A DNA stretch of 64,000 nucleotides from Mytilus galloprovincialis. Its lineage: Eukaryota; Mollusca; Bivalvia; Mytilida; Mytilidae. Location of the stretch: contig NC_134839.1 in NCBI RefSeq assembly GCF_965363235.1, positions 59,735,560 through 59,799,559 on the forward strand, read 5' to 3'. The position numbers were made by a program, and so were the translations under genes. Below are positions 37,455-49,231 of this stretch, in pieces. The notes below the pieces were generated by a model. The model had not been told where the DNA came from, ran no database searches, and saw only the letters and a program-made list of their open reading frames with translations. Every line of letters starts with the position of its first letter. Within the stretch, counting starts at the first letter, position 1.

Positions 37455-39425
37455 CTATGGCTGTATTTTACAGTAACAAAGTTTTTTAAGATGATGTTCT
37501 TCAATACAGTATGATTGATTACCGTACTTATTAATTCGACTGAAATCACCTACTAAGTCATATGTTTTTCCTTTCAGGTCAAACCGTAATGTGGCCTCGA
37601 AGACAGCATCTCCAGGCTTTGTTTGTACTGTTATCTGATAATCAATATAAGACTTAACATGATCTCCGTTTGTAACCTTCCTATCAATGACGTGTTGCCT
37701 TGTCTTTTTAATTCGAAGCCTTTTTTCAAACGGTATAACAAGAAGAGCGTGTTTTATACTCTTCAAGTATAATGGTTCACAAACGTCAAAGGAATCTTTT
37801 AAATCTTGATTAATCAAAGATACAATAGTATGTCCAACATTGATGACGGTCTTATTTTGGATATCTAATGTTTTAAGTTTAGAACAAGTACACCAATGAG
37901 GTAGGATATCAGCGTCGACACAAGTTCTGTCTTCGGGAATTTCATTGAGCAAGCTCATTGATCTTTTCTTTATAACCTCCTTTTTATCAATTCCATTGAA
38001 ATCTAAGATATGTTCTAATGTTGCAAATATATCAAAAGGAGTTGTAAGTCTTCTAGCATTGATTCGTAAATTTTTGTTAATATCTGGATACTTTTTAAGG
38101 AACCATGGGGGGAATACAATCAACATCATAGGAAGACGTTCTTCCAATTTTCCAACAAATGTTTCTCTAATTTTACCAAAACGCATGCCATGATCACTGA
38201 AAAAGAATACAACTGTATTTTTTAAGTTATCACTTTCAAACATGTCTTTGAAAAATTTGAGATATATTTTATCTGCTTTATATGCTCCATCGAGACTATC
38301 ATGTGTTAGTCTTGTGATGAACGTGAAAGAAAAATGTGGTTTATTCTGAAACATCTTAGTAAAATCCTTTAAATAGTTCAGAACTATATCAATTTCTGTT
38401 CTCCCGTGTACACAATTGTGATAAGAATTCCAAATATTTTTATTTTTTTCCATAGCAACACTTAAAGGCCTATTGAAGTAATCTCCTGGAGGTCTTTTTT
38501 TAAATCCAGCTTTATTAAAATCAAACATTGCTATATTAGGATGATCTTCAGCATAGAACGTTCTATATCCCTTTGCAGAATAATTATTCCATATAAAATT
38601 ATAGTCGTCCATTTGCATCTGCCATACTGATTTGTTCCTTGGTAACTGATTGGCAGATTTTCCTACAGTCATCGGTACTATATTTGGAAAAGTGTTATCA
38701 GCAACTTTATTATAGCCAAGTAAATCTATGGCGTTGATTTCATTTACCAAATACGACCATGTTTTCTGCATATAACGAAGCATATTATTTCGAGATATTG
38801 AATCAACACCCAACATCAAAATATTTAACTGTTCTTTTCGTGTGTTTGCAAATTTAATTGCATTTTGTTCACAACGATCTTCGATGTCTTTTTTTAAATG
38901 AAGAAAAGAAAAGAAATTTGTATACAAATCTAGACCAGCTCCAGTGTAACATTTTACACGAACAAATTCATTTGATATACCAACATGATCTACGAATTCA
39001 TTACTTTTGTTTATAAACTTAAAATAGTTGTGGTGGTGCATTGCATCATATGGTCGCCAAATGACTTCATATTTGCAGTACTTCATTTTATTTTTAAATT
39101 GCGAGTTATTGACAGCTTTCCAATTAATAAATAAAGTATTTCCAATTGAATATAATATATCATCCTTTATGGCACACTTTAAGACAGTTCCATGTTTTAA
39201 CATGCGCTTCACTGATATGTCAAACGGATCTATTTGCGGAATTTGGCAAAATGAAGTATCTACTAAAAAGGCGGCACTTGTATTTCTTAACTCAGGTATG
39301 GTAAATAGACTTTCGTTTGATACCTTATATAGAGAAAAAGGAATATGCTGGTAATATCCATAATAAACGAACATGAAAACGAAGAAACCAAATATAGAAT
39401 ATATGCAATTGCGTTGTTCCCTCAT
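37455..39425 (-). CDS. DUF229 family, alkaline-phosphatase/sulfatase-like type II membrane protein (copy 1, intact)
   Basis: A single open frame of 656 residues without introns. Residues 9-24 form a hydrophobic N-terminal segment (IYSIFGFFVFMFVYYG) after a short charged start, as in a type II membrane anchor or uncleaved signal. Family features: LNILMLGVDSISR at about 200-212, holding the metal-binding Asp and likely nucleophile Ser of the alkaline phosphatase superfold; NTFPN at 244-248; AEDHPN at 292-297; THD at 374-376; SDHGMRFG at 410-417. A Cys-containing C-terminal part (about 500-656) follows. DUF229 proteins are expanded in nematodes and molluscs; no substrate is known, and I do not propose one. 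A canonical AATAAA lies about 70 bp past the stop (37382-37387 on the minus strand). The paralogue at 49353-51320 lies 12 kb away in the same orientation. The start is the first Met of the open frame and gives the expected membrane anchor. Confidence 0.9.
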   Translation of the reverse strand: MREQRNCIYSIFGFFVFMFVYYGYYQHIPFSLYKVSNESLFTIPELRNTSAAFLVDTSFCQIPQIDPFDISVKRMLKHGTVLKCAIKDDILYSIGNTLFINWKAVNNSQFKNKMKYCKYEVIWRPYDAMHHHNYFKFINKSNEFVDHVGISNEFVRVKCYTGAGLDLYTNFFSFLHLKKDIEDRCEQNAIKFANTRKEQLNILMLGVDSISRNNMLRYMQKTWSYLVNEINAIDLLGYNKVADNTFPNIVPMTVGKSANQLPRNKSVWQMQMDDYNFIWNNYSAKGYRTFYAEDHPNIAMFDFNKAGFKKRPPGDYFNRPLSVAMEKNKNIWNSYHNCVHGRTEIDIVLNYLKDFTKMFQNKPHFSFTFITRLTHDSLDGAYKADKIYLKFFKDMFESDNLKNTVVFFFSDHGMRFGKIRETFVGKLEERLPMMLIVFPPWFLKKYPDINKNLRINARRLTTPFDIFATLEHILDFNGIDKKEVIKKRSMSLLNEIPEDRTCVDADILPHWCTCSKLKTLDIQNKTVINVGHTIVSLINQDLKDSFDVCEPLYLKSIKHALLVIPFEKRLRIKKTRQHVIDRKVTNGDHVKSYIDYQITVQTKPGDAVFEATLRFDLKGKTYDLVGDFSRINKYGNQSYCIEEHHLKKLCYCKIQP

Positions 39426-39787
39426 GTTTTGATTGATGGTGACGTCACTCGTGTTTTTTGCTTTACACTTTACACTTTACAAATCGTTCTGGTTTCTCTT
39501 ATGTAGATACGTTCTGTTCTGTTCTGTTTTAGTAGTATTCTTCCACTATCTTTGAGAATCGTTGAATGCACAATGTAATACGTCCACTACTGTTATTCAA
39601 ATATGGACTTAAACACCATCTTATCGTCTAGGAAGATAGTAATTAATAAAAATATAAGTGTAAGAGTGTAAGTGTAATAATTATTTGCAGGTTGTTGCGT
39701 TAATTATATTAAGGGATTTATTGAGTATAAAATTTGTACCCAAAATCACCGTCTCAGCTGAAAAATATGAATGAAAGAAGATCTTAA

Positions 39788-40061
39788 GGTGGTACCTAAC
39801 AATACAGGGAGATAACTCTTTAAAATCAGCTAAACGTTTTAATTACGTTGTTATGTTAAGGGAATATTAACCTTTTTAAATGATCAAAATTAGTGTTTGT
39901 CAAAATGCTACATAACCACTGTAAATTTTCTGATAAAATGGTTGATTCAAATATTTTGAAATTTTCATATTTTTGTCAAAGGGTCAAAGTAGATACTTTG
40001 TCAAAATTTTATGAAAACTAAACGAGCTAAATTAATTTTAGTGAAGGTGTTGGGTACCACC
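39788..40061. mobile_element. TTAA-flanked MITE, 274 bp
   Basis: Ends GGTGGTACCTAACA and TGTTGGGTACCACC, flanked by TTAA (39784-39787 and 40062-40065), the duplication of piggyBac/Kolobok-type elements. The paralogous block carries a single TTAA at 51682-51685, the empty site. Confidence 0.9.
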
Positions 40062-40973
40062 TTAAATGATTTTGGTGAAAGCTCATTATTACGAAATCAC
40101 TGATGGATATTTTAAATCCTGGACACATTTTCTATTATGACGCAATATCTTTGCATGAACGTAATAAATATATATATTTTTTTTTATATCAAAACGTCAA
40201 AAACTCAAATTCTATGTTACAAATGTAAATCTACTGTTTAACGTTTGAAAAAAAAAAATATGCTTCTTATGTAAAATTGTCCGTTTATTTGTGATTTTAG
40301 TTTTTTTAAAAATCAGTCAGTTTTTAAAATACTAATATTAAAAAAGAAATAGCTTTATTAAAGGTGGAAATTCTTGTATTTACCTTGAATTTTATAAGCA
40401 TTGCATGCAGTCGTTTGTATTTCTCCTAATTCTGAAACATAAATAATGATGCCCGACAGACTGATGTCTATCGAACGTTTGATGAATGATATTTGATAGA
40501 TTTATACTTCTCTTTGTTGGGTCAAAAGAAGTGACATTATGATACCTTTTCCTTTTAATGTATATATTGTAAGTTAAGACGAACTTACGTTTTCAATAGT
40601 AGACCTTTGATATGTCAATGTAATTATTGGATACATATGCCACCGTGTATTTCTGATTTTTTTGAAAGATAGTATAATTAACAAAAACCATGCGTTACAA
40701 AGGAAAAAGTTTGATACATATCGTACAATATAAATTGATCGAAATCAATTTAACCATACAACATTTCATTACTTTCTTAAATAATCCGAAAAGAATCAAT
40801 AAAATTTTAATCAAAAATGTTGTATAACTTCTGTTCTAGAGTAGAAATGCTTACTCGTTTTTTAGATAAGTGATGTAAAAAGTGGCTGCGAAAAATCATG
40901 CACTTTCATTGTTATAAACATATCTTGAATTGTAAAATAATTTTTTTTTTAACAACATAAATAAATATTGAAA

Positions 40974-41766
40974 GGAGATAGAGAGACTTGCGAGAGTGAG
41001 AGGGGGCGTAATATATCCATGCTCCTGGTCCAACAATCGCTAATTTTGCGGCAGGTCTGAGGTCTTAAAGAAAATTTGCTGCACTATGATGAACCGACAT
41101 ATATGTAAACAACTTGATTGCCTTAATTTCCATCGTCATTAATACAGCTTCATGGTACCCTAAGGTAAAACGAAACGAAAATATGGCATTCCAGTTAATA
41201 CAACTGTACATACTGACCAATATGGGCTACCATTTTTTAAATGTGTTGTCCCTGACAAAAACCTTAGTTATTTTTCATCTTTGTGTCCATTAATAATTCT
41301 CTGAATTAACAGTCCTGGTTATCTTGACTTTAAATCGCCAGCTGTGTCGATAAGTATTTATATATAAGAAGATAGGGTATGAATGCAAATGACGTCACGG
41401 AGACAACTCTCCATCAAAGTCACAATTTGTAAAGGTAAACCATTAAAGGTCAAAGTACTGCATGTCTTCAACATGGAACTTGGATCACAACGAAAAGTGT
41501 TGTCTTCAATTGAAAGTTATTCATGCCGTGTTATCTTCATCTTGCATCGATCTTTCTTAAAATAAGGAGATGTGGTATGGTTGTTTATGGGACAACTATC
41601 CACATTAGATCAAACGACCTGGATAAAAACAAATACATGCCCTTTACAATGAGAAACCTAATAAAAGAGCTGACATAAACAATACGAAACAATTCAACCA
41701 GAAAACCAACGGCATAATTTACTTAGAATAATATAGTTGACGAAAAATGATATGAGAAAAATTCAG
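40974..41766. repeat. Dispersed repeat, copy 2 of a recent pair
   Basis: Near-identical to 19139-19850 and longer by about 130 bp in the middle. It begins where the similarity of block A2 to 52.5 kb fades. Confidence 0.9.
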
Positions 41767-42080
41767 GACATTTTATTAAAGGAGAAGGGACTAGAATTTT
41801 AAGAAACACTATCAATAAGAACGAATTTAATTAACGTATTAAACTGTTTATAGATAAATTATCTAGACGGGGATACACGAAAGAAATCGTCAGTCAAATA
41901 TTGCACAAAATTCGTCACGAAGACAGACAGTTAAAACTTCGGAAGAAACAAAATAAGAATAAAATAACAGGCAGAAATATGTTCATTACAACGTATCATT
42001 ACAATGCTGAATATCTTAAAAAGATTATAACAAAATTCTGGTATATAATTCGGAAAGATCCGATTGCCAAACAAATATTT
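41767..42080 (+). mobile_element. Penelope-type element C-terminal fragment
   Basis: Reads FIKGEGTRILRNT, FIDKLSRRGYTKEIV and NMFITTYHYNAEYLKKIITKFW, a pattern of Penelope-like and related elements (FIKGE..R.LRTN; FVTTYHP). Degenerate and short; it abuts the Gag fossil tail to tail. Confidence 0.55.
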
Positions 42081-42957
42081 TTGACAAACTATCAATTTGC
42101 TGTTGTTGTTTTTCTAACATTTCCTGTTGTTTTGTGAGAAGTTTTAATATCTCGGAGTTGTCTTTCGATGTGTGTTCGGATTTTATTGCTTGATTGCTAA
42201 CAACTTCGGCATCTTGCATTTGTAGTTTTACTTTCCAACTTTGTGTATTTTCATTTACCTAAAGTAACACTTCTTGTCTAAACTCAAGAAATTTCATTGT
42301 CTTGTGTTCATAGCTGAATCGTTTTACTTCTCGTTTCAAGTGTGGTTCTTTAATACCTTCAATAAAGCGATCTTTCAGAACTTTATCTTTGTCACCCAAA
42401 ACTGTGTTATCTCGTTTGTTTATTTGATCAAAAATTTTCATCAGATTCAAAGAATAGTCTTGCAAAGTTTCACCATCTTTTTGATTTATTTGAAAAAATA
42501 GCTGTTGTAATTGACTTACTGAATCATCACCATCATAAATATTATGAATCAAAAGCAAATTTTTAGCAGCAGAATCTCTTTCTAATAACGGACTAAGTCT
42601 TATCTCATCTTTAGCTGGAGATATTAGATTTTGCATAAGAAAGTCAATTTTGGCTTTTTCGTCTGGTATTGTAACGAGATGTTCTCGGGCATCTTCCAAC
42701 CAATCACTTATTATCGGATCTTTGTCTTTTTCGGGTCTACCGGATAATTTTGTAAACGGTCTCTCTTTTGCAACATATACAGTTTTTGTTGATTTTTGTA
42801 ATAGTTCAATGATTTTGTTATTATGTTCCAATTGTTGCTTTAATTGTAAGTTTTCACCTTTTTCTTTGTGCATATGGTATAATTTCTTACTCAATTCATC
42901 TACTTCTTTCTGTAACTTTTCTTCTTTAGTTTCCATCTTGCTTGTAATATCTAGCAC
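42025..42957 (-). mobile_element. Gag fossil of an LTR-type retroelement
   Basis: Fossil. The minus strand has a coiled-coil N-terminal part rich in Glu and Lys and then a Retrotrans_gag-like capsid region (ISDWLEDAREHL, LQQLFFQINQKDGETLQDYS). It resembles Ty3/Gypsy-type or PNMA-like Gag; the exact clade is not clear. No protease, reverse transcriptase or integrase was found next to it and no pair of long terminal repeats could be recognised, so the element is incomplete and broken. A TGG-starting string upstream (about 43000) could be a primer-binding site but is unsupported. Age: moderately recent, since much of the region is still readable. Confidence 0.65.
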
Positions 42958-45508
42958 TTAAATCCTAAAAAATATTGTCTAACCAACGTTGCCAATTTAT
43001 AAGTATATAATATAATTATCCTGTCGACGACGCCATTTTTGTAACCTCCGAAAACTGGCTTACGAAAGCACAAATGTAAGGTTCATGAATTTATTATACT
43101 GAATTCATATATTCTATTCACATTATACATATATCGAAAATAACATTAATTATTGGCAACGCTGAATAGTGCAATATTTGTGGAAAAATAGAAAAACACA
43201 AAACATCATAAGACTAATGAAATGCAGATATAAATTCAATTAAATTTAACTTGAAATAAAGATTGCTTTTTCAAATATCAATTAAATACAATAGAAACAT
43301 TAATTTAACCAAAGCTATATAAAAGCTTTAAGAACTTGATTATCTCCCTTTCTGAATATTACAATTCATAACATTTCTCAAATCAAAATATGAACACAAG
43401 AGAAAGTCTTCAAAGTAAACAACATTTGTTTATGAATAATCAATAATGTTTCAATTAGAAATATCAAAAATTAACTAAACACTATCATAATATCAATCAA
43501 GGGCATATAATAACAATTCAATATACATACCCTAAATAAGGAAATGGCAGACAATTTTACTGCAATAATATCATCCTCTAGTATGAAAAATCACATATAG
43601 ATCTACCTGTGAACAATATTTACTTTATCAGAACCTTTTATATTTAAAATGTAAAACACATCTTTCATAGTATAAATATTTCTCAACAATGCCTATCAAT
43701 TAGTTCAATAAAACTATATTTCAAATTCAAATGATTAAACCGAATTTCAAAATCATATTTGCATTGGAAAAACTTCAGATAAAAATATAGAATGTTATAT
43801 ACATTTACATATCATATTTTTGTTCTTTTTGTATTTTATAAAACTCTTTTATATCAAACAGTCATATTCACAATCATTGTAAATATTTACAAAATACACC
43901 AACATTAAATCTTCAAATATTCTTGTTCACAAAACTGAGACACAACTACACCTGTCGATCAGTTATTTATCAATAGTAAAAATATACAATGTAGTGAACA
44001 GTTTTTACCTGTACACTAATTACTAGAATGAAGTAAATAATATTTTGAAATACCTTTAAATAATATCTGGACAAAATAATCAAACTGTATCCTAAATATG
44101 ATTTGATAAAATATATAAATGCTAATATAAAAATTATCTTTTCTCTTTTTTCCAATTTTATTTAATTTCCAAATTTCAATTCATTTGCTTAACTCTATAC
44201 AAAGATAGATAACTCAAACATTTCTAATGTAATTCAATGTATTTGACATGTTACAAAACTTCAATAGCTGAACTCTATATATGCAAAGAGAGGTAACTCA
44301 AAAATTTCTAATATAATTTTTGGCATGTTACATTTCGAATGCGAATTAAACTAATTCGAATTAGTTAATGCGAATCGAATTCGAATTACGTGTGAACTCA
44401 GCATTAAACTATAAGTTACAACACTTGAATAGAACCTAATAGTGCACACGTATATCAAGTTTGGTTCAATTTTGATAATTGGTTCTTAAAATAAAGATGA
44501 AAATGCTGTTTCCCATATTGTTTCAATGCTCACAAAGTATCAAGTAGCAAATTAACCTGACGATATCGCGATATGGGTATTCAGTCGGATCTTAACACGT
44601 ACTTGTGATTTGTTTAAAACCGGTTTTAACGAAGAAATGTCGAAATGTTCAGAACTTAATTAAATCTGTTTTTGGGTAAGATGGTGCAAGCATACGATTT
44701 TTATTGCGTCTTACACTTTGAGAAGCGAATAATCTTTAGCTACTTTATTTAAATATTGAGTAAAAATGTTAATTATGTGCTATGAAAGTCAAGTGGCTCA
44801 AGCATTTTACTGAGGAAGTTTTAAAAAAATGCAAAGAAATATTTTAACAGGGGGTTAGATTTCATTAGTCTTTACTATCTATAGATTAACAACTTTTGGT
44901 TATATTTATAATTTAGAATCATCATTGGAGGTGGAGCGCGATTGCACAGTTAATTTATATATTGATGTGCCACTTGTATGCAAGAGTGACATTCCGTTGT
45001 ATTATGTGACAATTCGAAAAAGTTATGCGAGTATTGTCTCCCTTTAACAGGTTCATTATTTTATAATTAAGTTTAGGTTTCTGATATTAATTTGAATAGT
45101 TACAAAATGTATCGATTCAATATATTTTAGTTTTTGTTATTGGTGTATCAAAAACATTGATGTACGAATATAATTTCATAAATTTGAAACGTTTAAAACG
45201 ATTACATACCAATATAAAGAACCGTTCATCATTTTTGAAAAAGACTATGATTGAAATCCGTATTTATTATCTTCCCTTCATGATAGATTGATTGGGAAAT
45301 GAACCAAAGTTCTCTAAAGGTAATCACAAAGAGGGACTAGCAAGCAATTTTTAATTGTAGCTTATTTAACGTTAAAACAACTTTCCACTATAAACAAATG
45401 TTATTTTATACAAATATAAGGACCTTGTTAGCTAAATCTACAAATTTTATTAGATATTATGAATTTTTATTACAATAGATTAATATGCTATATCAAGGCT
45501 AAGGTTGT
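42958..45508. other. No gene recognised
   Basis: AT-rich. Possibly contains the non-coding 5' end of the Gag-bearing fossil near 43000. 44335-44395 has dense GAATTCGAATT-like palindromes. No supported open frame. Confidence 0.4.
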
Positions 45509-45990
45509 TATAATGATATAGCGATGTCGTTATTTCGACATAACATGTCGTTATTACGACATAGCGATGTCGTCATTTCCACATAATATGTCTTATTACA
45601 CTATATCGTAATTACGACAAAGCGATGTCGTTATAACGACATCTTATGTCGAAATTACGACATAGCGATGTCGTAATAACGACATCTTATGTCGAAATAA
45701 CGACATAGTGATGTCGTTATTACGACATTTTTCTTTTTTGAAATGACCTTATCTGCTTCCGTAGGAATCAAACCTCCCAAGCATCTGTTCTTGTTTGTCA
45801 GAATTATATATAAGTGGAGTCATCTTGATCCCCCACCCCGGCCATTTAAGAATGTTTTAAAATTATCATCAAAAAAATAAAACAACAAAAATATCGAACT
45901 CATCTTATGTCGAAATTACGACATAGCGATGTCGTAATAACGACATCTTATGTCGAAATAACGACATAGTGATGTCGTTATTACGACATT
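45509..45990. repeat. Dyad-motif array (CGACATAGCGATGTCG) with tandem duplication
   Basis: About five copies of the 42-bp dyad unit at 45509-45730 and two more at 45903-45990. The later part, together with about 170 bp of following sequence (GCTTCCGTAGGAATCAAACC onwards), is a direct tandem duplication with a period of about 260 bp. The unit is that of the foldback core at 12042-12170. Confidence 0.85.
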
Positions 45991-46019
45991 TTTCTTTTTT
46001 GAAATGCCCTTATCTGCTT

Positions 46020-47020
46020 CCGTAGGAATCAAACCTCTCAAGCATATGTTCTTGTTTGTCAGAATTATATATAAGTGGAGTCATCTTGATCCCCCCCACC
46101 CCGGCCATTTAAGAATGTTTTAAAATTATCATCAAAAAAATAAAACAACAAAAATATCGAACTCCGAGGAAAATTCATAACTGAGAGTCCTTAATGAAAT
46201 GGCAAACTGTCAAAAGCTCAAACACATTAAACAAATGGATAACAACTAACTTAGTACAGGCATTTCAGAACTTTATCTTTGTCACCCAAAACTGTGTTAT
46301 CTCGTTTGTTTATTTGATCAAAAATTTTCATCATATATTTTTTTTTAAATCTATATTTTGTACATCGTGTGATATACATCCTCAAACATAAAACAATTAG
46401 TTAGCGCTACATATTAAGGTGGCAATTTGGAACAATACTGCAAGTCTAAACGTTTTTGTAAGTTGTTGCATCGAAGGACATGTAGTTTGTTAACCAAAAT
46501 AAATCTGTATGACAAATTATTTGTGTCAAGTCATGACAGATTATTAACATTATAATTTTCGTGCGTCTCATACGCTTTTCTGGTTTAACCACCATTCGGC
46601 ACGCTCAAAACCAGACATTTTAAAAACCAGGGATTTATAAATACGTTGAAAAGTAAGGATCTGTATTACCAAATAGAGACATAAAAGGAATTTAAAAATC
46701 TACCAAGGGTAAGAGTTGCCCGAGAAAGTTAAAACCTTTGTTTCTTATTAATAATGTATCGATCCAGTGCTAGTAAAGGAAAATAACTCTCGTAAGTTCG
46801 ACTAGCTCTCCTGGATTAATAACATTAACGGTACCAATTTTACTGCACCAGAAGCGCATTTCGACAATACATGTCTCTTCAGTGATGCTCGTGGCCAAAA
46901 TATTTGAAATCCAAGGCTTATATAAAAGATGAAGAGCTATAATTCAAAAGGTCGAATAACCTTCATTAGTAACGATTAAACCCAAATAATTGAAAGCCAC
47001 AAATGGACAAACATGAGAAA
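46020..47020. repeat. Segmental duplication block B1
   Basis: Counterpart of 32490-33610. It contains a 71-bp piece identical to the Gag fossil (46263-46333) in place of about 445 bp, and a CACCAGAAGCGC-type repeat (about 46817-46962) absent from A1. Confidence 0.85.
46817..46962. repeat. Dispersed repeat 'GCCAGACGCGCGTTTCGTCT' family
   Basis: Here as CACCAGAAGCGCATTTCGAC, GTGATGCTCGTGGCCAAAAT, AAGATGAAGAGCTATAATTC. Other members: 13655-13795, 57705-57770, 59183-59320, 59466-59560, 61265-61370. Members differ in age; the core of about 60 bp is best kept. Confidence 0.8.
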
Positions 47021-49231
47021 CGTTAGGAGCTTTATAACCAAAAGGGATATAACAATAATGTACCCGTAAGGAGCTATAGGAATTTTACATCCATGGAATC
47101 GTTGAATAGAAGACAAACACTCTGTTTAAAGTCTTTGAAAAAAAGTAAAATCACAAAAATACTGAACTCCGAGGAAAATTCAATCGAAAAGTCCCAAATC
47201 ACATGGCAAAATCAAATGAAAAAACACATCAAACGAATGGACAACAATTCACCATTGAATGCCCACAATAGATGCAAAGAATATTGAATAACGAGGTGCA
47301 AGAAAATTATTAACGTCTATAACGTTTGAAGTTAAGTTTATTCTTAGGAAAATGTCTCAAAATAGACAAATGAGTGTGTGTGTATGGGGGGGGGGGGGGG
47401 TGTCATGTGAAATTTTAGCAGTATAAAGCTATCATCACTTACTCAGTTGGTTATATACATAATAAAACTTTTCATTATAAACACCAAGGATCACCAAAAG
47501 TACAATGTTTTTTAGAATGAATGTCCTTGATCAAAACATTTATGTTTACTAAATATATTCGTGACCTTTTTCTCACATTCAATGCAATAAGAACAGAGGA
47601 AACCGACTATCAGTTCCGTCATAATTTTTTTTTTTATTTCCGCGTTTTAAATCACGTAATTTATTTTTCAATTACTATTAGCGATATAAATAGTCAATTA
47701 GCACCAATCTTCACAACAATCTAGCCATTTTTTCATGAGAAAGAGTTAATTCATTAAGATAATTTCATGAATTATATGTGGTGTCAACGAAAGTTCAAAC
47801 TTTATCATCCTATGCAAAATTAAACACAACTATTTGAATAAAAAAAAATCGAAATGTTCATATTATCTTAAATTTAGGTTAGTCTGGTTTTATCAGGTAG
47901 CATCAAGAAGGAGACACGTAAGATGCATAATAGACATATATCATATGAGATATTATGAATATTATTGAAAAAGTAAATCACGTTAACTCGCGGTTCTTCA
48001 TTTTGATAGGTGATACAAGCTCTTTATCGATAAAACAGAACCTACACTTTATAGCTAGTCCAAGTTGATACTCAGCGTTATGTAACATGAGGCCAATTTT
48101 GATATATAGTACACAGTTATTTCGTAGTGCATTTCTTTTAAACAATAAATTCAAATGTTCAAAATCGCAACCTGGGTCATCTAGGGAAATTCGGACCATA
48201 GCACATTGTGACATGAATATATTTGCACTGTGATCTAAACTTACTCTTGGAAAATGCATCAAATGGCAAATCGTGTATTTTATCATTTTCTGCCTCTTTT
48301 ACATAATTATATATTATGACACTGACATATTGTAATTTTATTTAGATAGTCTTGTTAATCAACGATTAATACTTTCTTTATGAAAATATCGTATCGTTAC
48401 CCATAGTCTCAATAAAAATGAATGGAACACTAAAAGACTGCTGTTCAAAAGTCATAAATCGATTGAGAGAAAACAAAGCAGGGTTACAAACTAAAACCGA
48501 GGGAAACACATCACTATAAAACAACGGATCAATAGTCATACTGAAGTGCAACAAAAACAAAAGCCGGTAGACATAGAAACGGACTATTTGGCAAAAACTG
48601 TCACAATCCTGACTTAGTACAGGACATTTTAAGAAACAATGGTGTGTTGAACCTGGTTTTACGGCTAGCCAAATATCCTGTTAATACCAATATCGCTAAA
48701 ATGACAACACTATATGTGACAGTATTACAGTACAATCAGACACAAGAACACTCAGCACAGAGAAACGCATATAATAAATAAATAATATAATGGTACATAA
48801 CAACATGTAAACCGCAGAATAACGACGGACATCTTCAATTCACGACAGCACAGGGCACTACTAACAGTGACGTATTTTTGTGACGTATATATAATTTTGA
48901 AATTTATACAAATACATGGAACAAGATAAAAAAAAAATCACAATGCATTTTACAATGCTAGTTCAAATAATTATGATTATGGCGGTCTTTAAAGGCTATT
49001 TAAGATAAATGTTGTGACGACGTCATAATAATGTATCCATTGAAAATGAAAATTAACGAAACAAATAAGACATATTTAAAATGTACCGAAAATACAGAAT
49101 TCAATCCACAAACGATAAGACACAATATTAATCGAAACCACAAAAGAAACATCGTAACAGATACGTGAATGTTGGATGTTCAAAAAAACATAACACGTCG
49201 TATGGCAATGTAAATTCATATTCGGCAAAAC
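47021..49231. other. No gene recognised
   Basis: A G-run at about 47390-47401, a GGCAACAGT-type repeat at 48425-48590, and otherwise AT-rich sequence. The 102-codon minus-strand frame at 47978-48286 shows no family resemblance. Confidence 0.4.

Larger units (their letters stand above)
36330..40930. repeat. Segmental duplication block A2 with DUF229 copy 1
   Basis: Collinear with 49232-52480, including the gene, 3' flank and about 1.5 kb of 5' flank. About 1 kb here (36368-37366) is absent from the other block between GAGCAT and ACTACTTTTCCC; it contains the GGCAACAGT repeat and a twofold repeat of GAATTTGGGATAGAT (36581 and 36823). Confidence 0.9.

Noticed and set aside
42958-44900. Long terminal repeat upstream of the Gag fossil
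   Set aside because: No second copy of any part was found in the window, so an LTR cannot be claimed.
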